Shown here: positions 1-7,536 of the stretch, piece by piece
How the letters are laid out: each line of letters opens with the position of its first letter
How positions within the stretch are numbered: position 1 is the first letter of the stretch
Virus record (IMG/VR): IMGVR_UViG_3300040815_003420
Coordinates: 1-21,942 of that record
Strand: one strand, 5' to 3'
DNA: 21,942 nt
Origin: a virus
Made by a program: the position numbers and the translations under genes
The notes under the pieces: model-generated
Database searches by the model: none
What the model saw: the letters and a program-made list of their open reading frames with translations, nothing else
Told to the model about the DNA's origin: nothing

Positions 1-1
1 A

Positions 2-547
2 GATGGTAGCATTATATTATTAGGTTCAGGACAATACAAACTTCCATTCCAACCTGGTACAGTTGATGATAATGGTAGTTCTGATTTTGAAACCTTACCC
101 GATTCATTTAAAGATTACCCATCCGAACTATTAGGAAATCAACTATTACTTAATTCAGGTAGAATTATTCTTTCAGCAAAAGATGCTGAAATGATATTTT
201 ACTCTAAAAAGAATTATGGATTTATTTCCGATGGTGGATTATCAATTGATAATGCTTTTGGTATTGATGCGAATGTAAATGATAATATTAATATTACCAC
301 AAATGATTTTGATGTAAATATCAATAGTGGTAATGGTAAAATAAATCTTGGTGATAAATCATTAGAACCAATTGTTAAAGGTGATACTTTAGTTGATTTA
401 CTTTCCCAACTTATTGATGCAATTACACAACAGGTTTACTTAACACCATCGGGTCCAAGTGGAACTGGTCCAACCAATATTGCAACTTTTAATAAAATAA
501 AAAATCAACTAAAAACTGCATTAAGTGAACTTAATTCTACTTCCTAA
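2..547 (+). CDS. Baseplate central spike/hub protein, C-terminal part (gp5/V-like), 5' end outside window
   Basis: The frame is open from the left edge of the window, so this is the C-terminal 181 residues of a longer protein; the ATG at 191 is internal. The visible part begins with hydrophobic beta repeats (GSIILLGSG, NSGRIILSAKDAEMIF) and runs into short alternating Asn/Ile/Asp strands (INITTNDFDVNINSG), the pattern of a trimeric beta-helix spike. It then has NLGDKSLEPIVKGDTLVDLL, a helical segment, a TPSGPSGTGPTN loop and a final helix. A metal- or product-position sentence of the type 'LGD...EPLVLGD.LVDLL' followed by 'TP.GPS' is typical of the C-termini of T4 gp5-like and VgrG/gpV-like spike proteins. 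Position just upstream of gp25 and gp6 agrees with a central cell-puncturing spike at the distal tail tip. It ends in a TAATG overlap with the next gene. The lysozyme domain of T4 gp5, if present, would lie upstream and cannot be judged here. Confidence 0.65.
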   Translation, partial: DGSIILLGSGQYKLPFQPGTVDDNGSSDFETLPDSFKDYPSELLGNQLLLNSGRIILSAKDAEMIFYSKKNYGFISDGGLSIDNAFGIDANVNDNINITTNDFDVNINSGNGKINLGDKSLEPIVKGDTLVDLLSQLIDAITQQVYLTPSGPSGTGPTNIATFNKIKNQLKTALSELNSTS

Positions 548-1107
548 TGTCTTGGCAATTATTCAAAGCAAATATCAAACGAAGGGTAGATAGACCAGAA
601 ACTATTGACGATATTGGTCAGGTAGCAGAATTATGGGCAAACGAATATGATGCAGCTATTAAACGAGGTAGAGATGCAACAAACTTTGTAACTATTCAAC
701 AGGGAAATAAAGCTGGAATGGAAACTTTCTTCAGATTAGGATTACAAATAGGTTCTTTAAGTAACTCTCCTTCATTTCAATTAATTAATGAATTTGGTAA
801 GGGAGTATTAAGTTATTGGACGGGTGCAGTATTACAACCCTTCCCAATACCCGTAATTCCGGCTGCAGGTTCAATCCAAAATATTGCAGTTGTTAGTAAT
901 AATGTAACGATACCTGGTACGTGGTCTCCCGCACCACCAATACCACCCGTTCCTTCAACGGATACGTTTATTGATACCTTTATATTATTTGCAACAACAC
1001 ATTTATCTACTGTTCAAGGAATAGTAACAACAACATCGTTATATCCTGCAGCACCAACACCCATACCAGGGCCAGGTGTTGTACCTTGGTTTGGTTATAC
1101 GGTGTAA
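547..1107 (+). CDS. Uncharacterised baseplate-region protein with Pro-rich C-terminal half
   Basis: I do not recognise a family. The 186-residue product starts at an ATG that overlaps the previous stop codon (TAATG at 545-549). Residues 1-90 are predicted mostly helical and start MSWQLFKANIKRR, with a hydrophobic stretch around FFRLGLQIGSLSNSPSFQLINEFGKGVLSYW. The rest is low in charge and rich in Pro, Val, Thr and Ile (PFPIPVIPAAG, PAPPIPPVPS, PAAPTPIPGPGVVPW). There is no signal peptide and no clear membrane helix. Its place between a spike protein and gp25 suggests a small tail or baseplate component, translated by coupling with the spike gene. That role is inference from position only. 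The next gene follows after a 54-base gap that holds a candidate late promoter. Confidence 0.85.
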   Translation: MSWQLFKANIKRRVDRPETIDDIGQVAELWANEYDAAIKRGRDATNFVTIQQGNKAGMETFFRLGLQIGSLSNSPSFQLINEFGKGVLSYWTGAVLQPFPIPVIPAAGSIQNIAVVSNNVTIPGTWSPAPPIPPVPSTDTFIDTFILFATTHLSTVQGIVTTTSLYPAAPTPIPGPGVVPWFGYTV

Positions 1108-1128
1108 ACTCAAAAAAACCCAAATCAA

Positions 1129-1138
1129 ATATTTATAG
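1129..1138 (+). promoter_or_regulatory. Candidate phage late promoter motif ATATTTATAG
   Basis: The motif lies in the 54-base gap before the gene at 1162, about 24 bases from its start codon, and is followed by an A/G-rich leader. The same ATATTTAT core occurs before the genes at 13197, 15118 and 15974. I found it only once inside + strand coding sequence (5895-5902). It is not an exact Bacteroidetes -7 box. The assignment is inference from position and recurrence. Confidence 0.35.
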
Positions 1139-1161
1139 AGAAAGGAAAACAATATAACAAA

Positions 1162-1689
1162 ATGGATACTGATAAATTAGTAAAAGCAATTCAAATTATT
1201 GTTAAAGAAGAATTAAAAACTATTGTCCCAAAGTTAGTTAAGGAGGGAGTTAAAGCTGAGATGAAACAACTTTTAAGAGAAAACAAAGAGTTGAGAGAAT
1301 CTTTAAAAAAATCAAGAACTCCAAAACAACCAACTTTTATGGACAAACCTGTTGTTGAAACAGTAACCCAACCACAAAGACAATTGAGTAATAATCCTGT
1401 GTTAAATGAAATCTTAAATGAAACTCAAGGATTCAACTCAAGTCAATCAACGAGTGAGGAATATAGAACTATGAACTTCACTACAAATATGGCACAAGGT
1501 GGTGTTGAAGGTATGAGAGCTCAAATGGCAGCCAAGATGGGATTATCTGATATGGGTATGGGTGCCCAACCAAATGGTGTTGGAATTGACACGGGAAATG
1601 ACATAGTGAATAAAGCACTTAATAGAGATTATTCTCAGTTAATGAAAGCAATAGATAAAAAGAAAGGTCCGTTTAGACCAGGAATGTAA
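1162..1689 (+). CDS. Uncharacterised structural-region protein with N-terminal coiled coil
   Basis: The 175-residue product has a charged helical N-terminus of about 55 residues (IQIIVKEELKTIVPKLVKEG, then KQLLRENKELRESLKK) with heptad-like spacing, so a coiled coil is likely. A disordered Gln/Thr/Ser-rich middle (about 55-110) and a Met/Gly-rich stretch (AAKMGLSDMGMGAQPNGVG) follow, and the tail is basic (DKKKGPFRPGM). T4-like marine phages often carry a short helical protein of unknown function directly upstream of gp25, and the position here is the same. A chaperone-like or assembly role would be a guess. It is preceded by a 54-base gap and ends two bases before gp25, so it probably opens a gp25-gp6 transcript. 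Confidence 0.85.
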   Translation: MDTDKLVKAIQIIVKEELKTIVPKLVKEGVKAEMKQLLRENKELRESLKKSRTPKQPTFMDKPVVETVTQPQRQLSNNPVLNEILNETQGFNSSQSTSEEYRTMNFTTNMAQGGVEGMRAQMAAKMGLSDMGMGAQPNGVGIDTGNDIVNKALNRDYSQLMKAIDKKKGPFRPGM

Positions 1690-1691
1690 TT

Positions 1692-2114
1692 ATGGCAATA
1701 GTATTAGGACAGAAGAATGTAAAGGATACCGAATCGTTTAACGATTACGCAATAGGGATAACTTTACCCATTCAGATTACTAATACTGCATTTGCTCAAT
1801 CTTTTACAACAAGAGAACAGGTTTCATCAAATATTAAAAATTTATTACTAACCAAAAAGGGAGAACGTATTTTACAACCTGAGTTTGGTAGTGGTTTACA
1901 AGAATTATTATTCGATTTTAATAATGATGAATTACCAACAAAAATAGAAGATACAATTACTGCGGCGTTAGAACAATGGTTACCTTACGTTACAATTGAT
2001 AGTATTGATGTTGAACAAACTGATTACTTGAAAGATAGGAACCGAGCAAATGTTTCAATTAAATTTAAAATTGGAGATGATGTTCAATTAAACGAGGTAA
2101 CATTTACAGTATAA
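1692..2114 (+). CDS. 25: Baseplate wedge subunit, GPW/gp25 family
   Basis: This is the gp25 (P2 gpW) wedge protein, a small conserved subunit of contractile-tail baseplates that joins the inner wedge to the hub and initiates sheath attachment. The 140-residue length is close to T4 gp25 (132). The family core is plain: SSNIKNLLLTKKGERILQPEFGSGLQELLFDF at about residues 46-78 (given here as the contiguous helix-turn with the KGER and PEFG motifs), followed by an amphipathic helix (TKIEDTITAALEQWLPYV) and two beta strands ending EVTFTV. The start at 1692 lies two bases after the previous stop. The next gene, gp6, begins one base after its stop, as is usual for the gp25-gp6 pair. Confidence 0.93.
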   Translation: MAIVLGQKNVKDTESFNDYAIGITLPIQITNTAFAQSFTTREQVSSNIKNLLLTKKGERILQPEFGSGLQELLFDFNNDELPTKIEDTITAALEQWLPYVTIDSIDVEQTDYLKDRNRANVSIKFKIGDDVQLNEVTFTV

Positions 2115-2115
2115 G

Positions 2116-4149
2116 ATGGCGATAACAAAAATAAATAAAAACTTTAAGAATAGAGGAAAGGATATTAAGTACCTCAACAAAGATTTCTCACAATTTAGAG
2201 GAAACTTAATTGAGTTTGCTAAAACATATTTCCCAAGAACTTATTCTGATTTCAATGAATCATCACCTGGTATGATGTTTATTGAAATGGCATCATATAT
2301 TGGTGATTCTCTTTCATACTATGTTGATGATACTTTAAAAGAATCATTAATGGTTCATGCTGATGATGTTGAAAATGTGATATCATTGGCTCAATATTTG
2401 GGATATACTCCAAAGGTAACATCACCATCAGTAACAACTCTTTCAGTTTATCAATTAGTTCCCGCAACAGGAACGGGTGCAAATAACACTTACAATGAAA
2501 CCTATTTCCTACGTATTAAAGAAGGAATGCAAGTTGAAGCAGAGAATGGTACCAACTTTATCACTCAGGATGTGGTAGATTTTTCAGATGATACCGATAG
2601 AGAAATTACGGTATATCAAAGAGATGGTGATACTGGAGAAATCACATTTTACTTAGTTAAAAAACTAGTTAAGGCAATATCTGCAACTATTGAAGAGGCT
2701 GAATTTGATTTTGGTGCATATGAAGCATTTAGAACTATCGATTTAGGTGCAACTAATATAATTGATATTTACGATGTACGAGATGGTAATGGTAACAAAT
2801 ATTATCAAGTTCCATACCTTGCACAGGAAATGGTATTTACTGATTATCCAAACACGGAGGTAAATGACCCTGATTTATATCAGTTCAAATCAACTGTACC
2901 TTACATCCTTGAAACGATTAAAACATCAAGAAGATTTGTACGAAAGGTAAATGGTGATAGTACAACTACAATTCAGTTTGGAGCAGGAGACCCTTCTGCA
3001 AATGATGAGGTACTAATCCCCAATTTAAAGAATGTAGGATTAGGATTACCAAACTCAATTAGTAGATTGGAGGAATCCTTTGACCCAACAAACTTCTTAA
3101 AAACAAAATCATACGGAACATCACCTTCAAATACAACGATTACCGTAAAGTATTTAGTTGGTGGGGGTATTGCATCAAATGTTGGTAAAGGTACTATTAC
3201 ACGTATTACAAACGTAGAATATGATGAAGATACAACGTTATTCACTTCTGCACAACTTGGAGTGTATAATTCAATCAAAAACTCAGTAGCCGTAGATAAT
3301 GAAGTTCCTGCAACAGGTGGTAAGGGTGGTGATACTATTGAAGAAATTAGACAAAATGCTTTGGCAAACTTTGGTTCTCAAAACAGAGCGGTAACTTCTA
3401 AAGATTACCAAGTAAGGGTTTTGGCAATGCCATCAAAGTATGGTTCAATTGCAAAAGCATATGCAACCGCCGATGGAACATTGGATAATAATTCACCATC
3501 ATCTATTCTTGCTTCACCAAACGCATTAAATGAGTTTACCGATTTGGTACAATCATTTGTGGATAAACCTGAAAGCGAGGAACCAAATAGACAAACCATT
3601 CAGGATGAACTTAAAAAATTTCTAATAGGTAAAACATCCAATGAGAATGAAAAAAATAACCCATTTGCAATTAATTTATATCTACTTGGATATGATAGTG
3701 ATGGTAAGTTGAGTGGATTGAACAGAGCAGTAAAAGAAAATCTTAAAACGTATCTAAATGAATTTAGAATGTTAACCGATGGAATTAATATTTCTGATGG
3801 TTTTATTATTAATATTGGATTTGATTTTGAAATTATTGTTCAAAGAGATTATAATAAAAGTGAAGTTCTTGTAAATTGTATTCAGGAGTTAAAGGATTAT
3901 TTCCAAATTGATAATTGGACATTTAATCAAACAATTAACATAAGTGAATTAGAACTTTTAGTTGCGAATGTTGAAGGTGTGAGTTCAGTACCCGAATTCA
4001 AAGTAGTGAATAAATGTGGTGGAAGATATTCAGCTAATTCATATGATATTAATGCAGCAACCAAGGGTAAAATTATTTATCCATCTTTAGACCCATCGGT
4101 CTTTGAGGTTAAGTATCCTGATGCTGATATAAGAGGGAGAGCAAAATAA
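2116..4149 (+). CDS. 6: Baseplate wedge protein gp6 (J-like)
   Basis: The 677-residue product matches T4 gp6 (660 residues), the protein that forms the inner baseplate ring by dimerising between wedges. The N-terminus is characteristic: IKYLNKDFSQFRGNLIEFAK, then YFPRTYSDFNESSPGMMFIE, and SYIGDSLSYYVDDTLKESLM at about residues 55-80. A large beta-rich middle follows. The segment around residues 400-450, GDTIEEIRQNALANFGSQNR followed by AVTSKDYQVRVLAMP, is the J-like motif of baseplate_J proteins that places the chain in the ring. The C-terminal part resembles a repeat of a ferredoxin-like module (IIQRDYNKSEVLVNCIQEL). It starts one base after gp25 and overlaps the next gene in TAATG (4147-4151). 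Confidence in family is high; details of T4 domain boundaries are inferred. Confidence 0.95.
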   Translation: MAITKINKNFKNRGKDIKYLNKDFSQFRGNLIEFAKTYFPRTYSDFNESSPGMMFIEMASYIGDSLSYYVDDTLKESLMVHADDVENVISLAQYLGYTPKVTSPSVTTLSVYQLVPATGTGANNTYNETYFLRIKEGMQVEAENGTNFITQDVVDFSDDTDREITVYQRDGDTGEITFYLVKKLVKAISATIEEAEFDFGAYEAFRTIDLGATNIIDIYDVRDGNGNKYYQVPYLAQEMVFTDYPNTEVNDPDLYQFKSTVPYILETIKTSRRFVRKVNGDSTTTIQFGAGDPSANDEVLIPNLKNVGLGLPNSISRLEESFDPTNFLKTKSYGTSPSNTTITVKYLVGGGIASNVGKGTITRITNVEYDEDTTLFTSAQLGVYNSIKNSVAVDNEVPATGGKGGDTIEEIRQNALANFGSQNRAVTSKDYQVRVLAMPSKYGSIAKAYATADGTLDNNSPSSILASPNALNEFTDLVQSFVDKPESEEPNRQTIQDELKKFLIGKTSNENEKNNPFAINLYLLGYDSDGKLSGLNRAVKENLKTYLNEFRMLTDGINISDGFIINIGFDFEIIVQRDYNKSEVLVNCIQELKDYFQIDNWTFNQTINISELELLVANVEGVSSVPEFKVVNKCGGRYSANSYDINAATKGKIIYPSLDPSVFEVKYPDADIRGRAK

Positions 4150-5231
4150 TGGCATACTATTTTCTTACAGCATCAAAAGATGCATCGGTTTATTTACAAC
4201 AACCTGACCAGAATTGTGGTTTGGATGAAGTATTAGAAGTTAGTAAGGTGTACTATGGTAACATCAAAGATGTATCTCGTGCTCTTCTTAATTTTGAAAC
4301 AACTAATTTATCATCATCTATCGTATCGGGAGATGTTGAAGTTGAAGAGGCAACTCTTATATTGAGAGAAACTGAATCTGAAGAAATTCCTTTAGATTTT
4401 ACACTTTATGCATATCCTATTTCTCAATCATGGGAAATGGGTAAAGGTACTCGATTTGATAATATTGAAACCGCAGGTGTAACATGGAATTATCGCGAAG
4501 GTGATTCTAATTTAAGATGGGTAAATACAATCGTTGATGGATTACCTGTATTTGCTGGAACCTCAACTGGTTCATTTGCTGGTAGAGGTGGAGTGTGGTA
4601 CTCGGATGTATCGGGTTCTCAAAACTTTTCTTATCAATCACGTGATGTAAATATGAACGTGCGTGATGTCATGTTAGATTGGATTAGTGGTTCTAAGGAA
4701 AACAATGGATTAATTGTTAAACTTGACAACTCTCTTGAAAATGATACAAATGATTATGGTATTCTTAAATTCTTTAGTAAAGAAACTAATACCATTCATC
4801 AACCAAAAATTAGAATTGGTTGGGATGATTCATCATTCTCAACAGGTTCATTAACTGAGCTATCTGCAGATGATATTAAAGTAACATTCGGAAACTTTAA
4901 GAAAGAATATAAAGTAAATACAACTCCACGAATCAGAGTTAATGGTAGGGAACTATATCCTGTAAAAACCTTTAGTTCAACATTTAGATATGCAGTTAGT
5001 AGTTTCTTACCAACCACTTCCTATTATCAAATTAGAGATTATCATACTGATGATATTATTGTTCCATTTTCTAATTATACCAAAATAAGTTGTGATTCAA
5101 ATGGTAATTATTTTGATTTAAACTTATCAAATTGGGAAACGAATAGAACATATAAAGTAGAAATAAAAGTTACAAGAAGTGGTATTGATGAATACTTTGA
5201 TGATGATTATACCTTTAACGTAATATCTTAA
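4149..5231 (+). CDS. Virion structural protein with DNRLRE-like beta-sandwich domain
   Basis: The 360-residue product starts in TAATG overlap with gp6. Residues 1-225 resemble a DNRLRE/CBM96-type beta-sandwich: an opening strand ASKDASVYLQQPDQNCGLDE, a return strand VSRALLNFETTNL, then a strand VEEATLILRETESEE, the strand TLYAYPISQSWEMGKG, a W-rich loop (GVTWNYREG, RWVN), and a closing MNVRDVMLDWISG with NNGLIVKLDNS. In extracellular proteins this fold is linked to carbohydrate or matrix binding. Residues about 235-360 form a second beta domain (TPRIRVNGRELYPVKTFSS to YTFNVIS). Because it sits directly after gp6, where T4 has gp7, it is probably a peripheral wedge protein. I see no sequence similarity to gp7. 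The domain call is by pattern, not by search. Confidence 0.85.
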   Translation: MAYYFLTASKDASVYLQQPDQNCGLDEVLEVSKVYYGNIKDVSRALLNFETTNLSSSIVSGDVEVEEATLILRETESEEIPLDFTLYAYPISQSWEMGKGTRFDNIETAGVTWNYREGDSNLRWVNTIVDGLPVFAGTSTGSFAGRGGVWYSDVSGSQNFSYQSRDVNMNVRDVMLDWISGSKENNGLIVKLDNSLENDTNDYGILKFFSKETNTIHQPKIRIGWDDSSFSTGSLTELSADDIKVTFGNFKKEYKVNTTPRIRVNGRELYPVKTFSSTFRYAVSSFLPTTSYYQIRDYHTDDIIVPFSNYTKISCDSNGNYFDLNLSNWETNRTYKVEIKVTRSGIDEYFDDDYTFNVIS

Positions 5232-6268
5232 TGGAAAAGAAAGGTTTACAGAACGAAAAATTTATTCGGGAGATTAAAAAGACCGGGTCTAAAGCATTAA
5301 AACCAAAAAATGATGTTGGTGTAAATGTTGTAGAAAAATCCGATGTGTCTGCTGGATTAATATCGGGTAAACTAATTAGACCAAGATATAATGAAGAAGA
5401 GTTATTAAAATCAGTTGATACTGCAATTGTAGAATTATTACCAAGAGAACGACCATTATTACCAGATACAGTTTTACGTTCTATATATGATGAAGCAATT
5501 CAATCAATTAATGATTTAACTCTTCAAGTTGAAAGTTTAGAATCGCAAGTAGGTTCATTAACATCAGAAATAGAATCCTTAAATGCAACTAATGAAAGTT
5601 TAAGACGAGAATTAGATGGAGTAACTATATCAAAAGTATCTTCGGATGAACAACTTGTAGTTACTCAGGAAAGTTTTTCAACTGCTCAATCAGATTTACA
5701 AATTGCAATTCAAAACTCAACTCAAGAAGCAATTCAACGAGTATCATTAACTGCTAGAAATGAATCGTTATTACAGGAGGTAGATTTACTAAGAGAACAA
5801 TTATTTGGTAGAACTGCACAATTGGCAGCAGGAGCAGATTCTTTAAGTGAAACTGTAACCATTAATAACCTAAATAAAGGAGGTGGTGAATTTGATATTT
5901 ATGCAGAATCATTAAAAGGTACTGATGGATTCCGAGGTTTTAAATCGGGTGAGAAATTTGAAATTGTAAATAGTGGAGCAGATGCAGTAACTGTTAAGTT
6001 TGAAAAAAGTGATGATGGTGATACGGGTTGGTTTAGTATTCAAATACCGGGTAGTACACAAACTGCAAGAGGTAGACAAGTATCAATTCCTGGAGGTGCA
6101 CAAGTTGTGGTTACTATTAAAGAAAGTATGAGTGTTATCAATAATAAAAGACCAACGGGTTGGGGTAAAACACGAAACTATGATGGTAAAGTAGTTGTAA
6201 CAACACCATCGGGTGAAGTTCAATATACGACACGATTAAGAAAAGCAAGAAAAGCAAGTAAATTATAA
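5231..6268 (+). CDS. Coiled-coil baseplate-region structural protein
   Basis: I do not recognise a named family. The 345-residue product has a basic N-terminus (MEKKGLQNEKFIREIKKTGS), a linker, then a long heptad-patterned coiled coil at about residues 85-195 (NDLTLQVESLESQVGSLTSE, ESLRRELDG, LLQEVDLLREQLFGR). From about 200 there is a beta-rich globular domain (FDIYAESLKGTDGFRGFKSG, EKFEIVNSGADAVTVKFEKS, SIPGGAQVVVTIKE) and a basic tail (RLRKARKASKL). A trimeric or dimeric stalk carrying a C-terminal beta domain would suit a peripheral baseplate or short-fibre part. Both ends are TAATG overlaps (5229-5233 and 6266-6270), so it is probably translated in coupling with its neighbours. The function is inferred from shape and position. 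Confidence 0.85.
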   Translation: MEKKGLQNEKFIREIKKTGSKALKPKNDVGVNVVEKSDVSAGLISGKLIRPRYNEEELLKSVDTAIVELLPRERPLLPDTVLRSIYDEAIQSINDLTLQVESLESQVGSLTSEIESLNATNESLRRELDGVTISKVSSDEQLVVTQESFSTAQSDLQIAIQNSTQEAIQRVSLTARNESLLQEVDLLREQLFGRTAQLAAGADSLSETVTINNLNKGGGEFDIYAESLKGTDGFRGFKSGEKFEIVNSGADAVTVKFEKSDDGDTGWFSIQIPGSTQTARGRQVSIPGGAQVVVTIKESMSVINNKRPTGWGKTRNYDGKVVVTTPSGEVQYTTRLRKARKASKL

Positions 6269-7536
6269 TGGCAATTAAAACATTCAAGGAAATATTAAAT
6301 AACAGGGGGTATCGAATCTCTAAAAAGGACAGAGAGATTTTCGAAGAGGGAACTTTGCAATCTTTCTTTGGGTTTTCTGATTCTGATGTTATTGAATTTA
6401 TTGCATATGATATAAATGATAACCAACTTCCACTTCAATTAAATCCTGCAGGTGATACTGCTTTAGTTAGGTATATTCCACTAACAACGGAAAATATTAA
6501 AGATTATTTTTTAATAGCAGAAGGTACTACTTTACAATTGGGAAATTTTCCAAAAGAATATTTTATCGATGTTAGTAAACTTCTAAAAGAATCGGGATAT
6601 GATGCAGGAATCTTTAAGACACAGGTAACATTATTAAATAGAAGAGTTGGTGATTATCGTCCAAATATAAATGCGAAACTTTGGATAAAGGAAATTTCTC
6701 CATCACGTACTGAAATTAAGGTTTTACCTCAGCGTAATGACGTTGCAGATTCAACCGATTTAGGAAAACGTTTTGGAATGATGTACAACAACTCACAGTT
6801 TAGAGATGATGTATTACCATTCGTATTTCAGTTTGTATATCAAATAACACCAGATACAATTGATACTTTCTTAAAGCAATTTTATACAACTAAATGGTTT
6901 GATAAATTAAAAGATGAATTCAACATAAAAGAGTTTGATAGATTTGCAACTCGAATTCACAAAAAATATTTAGAAGCAGTAACAAACGAATATCAAAATA
7001 AAATATCAAATATAAATGATGCTAATTTCGGTAAAAGAAAAGCAGCACAACCTTCTTTAGAATTAACAGTAGAATCGGTTGAACAAACTTGTTTAAAAAT
7101 ATTAGTTGATGTTGTTGATAGGGAATTACCAAAAAGACAACTTCAAAAAACTCAAGTTGATACTGAGTTGGATAGAAGTATAGATAGAACACGGTCAATT
7201 ATAGAACGAAGAGAATCTGATTTAGTAGTTAATGCAATTGTTCCAAGTATTGAGGTAACGATAGATAAAGATGTTCCAATTAAAGATGTTCAATTGAACA
7301 CTAAGATTGATGATGAAAAACAATTAACTAATGTATCTGAACCAATTGAATTTGTTGACCCAAATCCAATAAAAACAGTTGAGATAGTACCAAACCCAAC
7401 CCCATCACGTGGTGGAGGTGGTGGTGGTGGTAGACCAATTTCTGTATTTGATGGACAATATGAAGAAGAAATAAATCCATTCGAAAATAGAGGAGATTTT
7501 GTTAACAGACCTAATGAACAAATAACCCGATTATAA
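6268..7536 (+). CDS. Uncharacterised baseplate-region structural protein with poly-Gly linker
   Basis: The 422-residue product has a folded N-terminal domain (about 1-160) starting AIKTFKEILNNRGYRISKKD, with two beta-strand patterns, YFIDVSKLLKESGYDAGIFK and AKLWIKEISPSRTEIKVLP. I recall closely similar sentences in uncharacterised structural proteins of T4-like marine phages, but I cannot name the family. A helical region (about 190-300) with WFDKLKDEFNIKEFDRFATR follows. The last 120 residues are a low-complexity, probably disordered tail with a run of seven glycines (382-388). Both ends overlap neighbours in TAATG. Position between gp6 and the large gpI-like protein suggests a wedge or fibre-attachment part. 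Confidence 0.85.
   Translation: MAIKTFKEILNNRGYRISKKDREIFEEGTLQSFFGFSDSDVIEFIAYDINDNQLPLQLNPAGDTALVRYIPLTTENIKDYFLIAEGTTLQLGNFPKEYFIDVSKLLKESGYDAGIFKTQVTLLNRRVGDYRPNINAKLWIKEISPSRTEIKVLPQRNDVADSTDLGKRFGMMYNNSQFRDDVLPFVFQFVYQITPDTIDTFLKQFYTTKWFDKLKDEFNIKEFDRFATRIHKKYLEAVTNEYQNKISNINDANFGKRKAAQPSLELTVESVEQTCLKILVDVVDRELPKRQLQKTQVDTELDRSIDRTRSIIERRESDLVVNAIVPSIEVTIDKDVPIKDVQLNTKIDDEKQLTNVSEPIEFVDPNPIKTVEIVPNPTPSRGGGGGGGRPISVFDGQYEEEINPFENRGDFVNRPNEQITRL

Noticed and set aside
1130-1137. TATTTATA sites read as T4 late promoters on the minus strand (TATAAATA)
   Set aside because: The reverse complements match the T4 consensus, but no genes lie on the minus strand in this window; the + strand reading as a distinct late motif is more sensible.
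7411-7431. G-rich run as a possible G-quadruplex or recombination site
   Set aside because: It codes seven glycines in frame with mixed ggt/gga codons and contains no runs of three or more G; a protein linker explains it.
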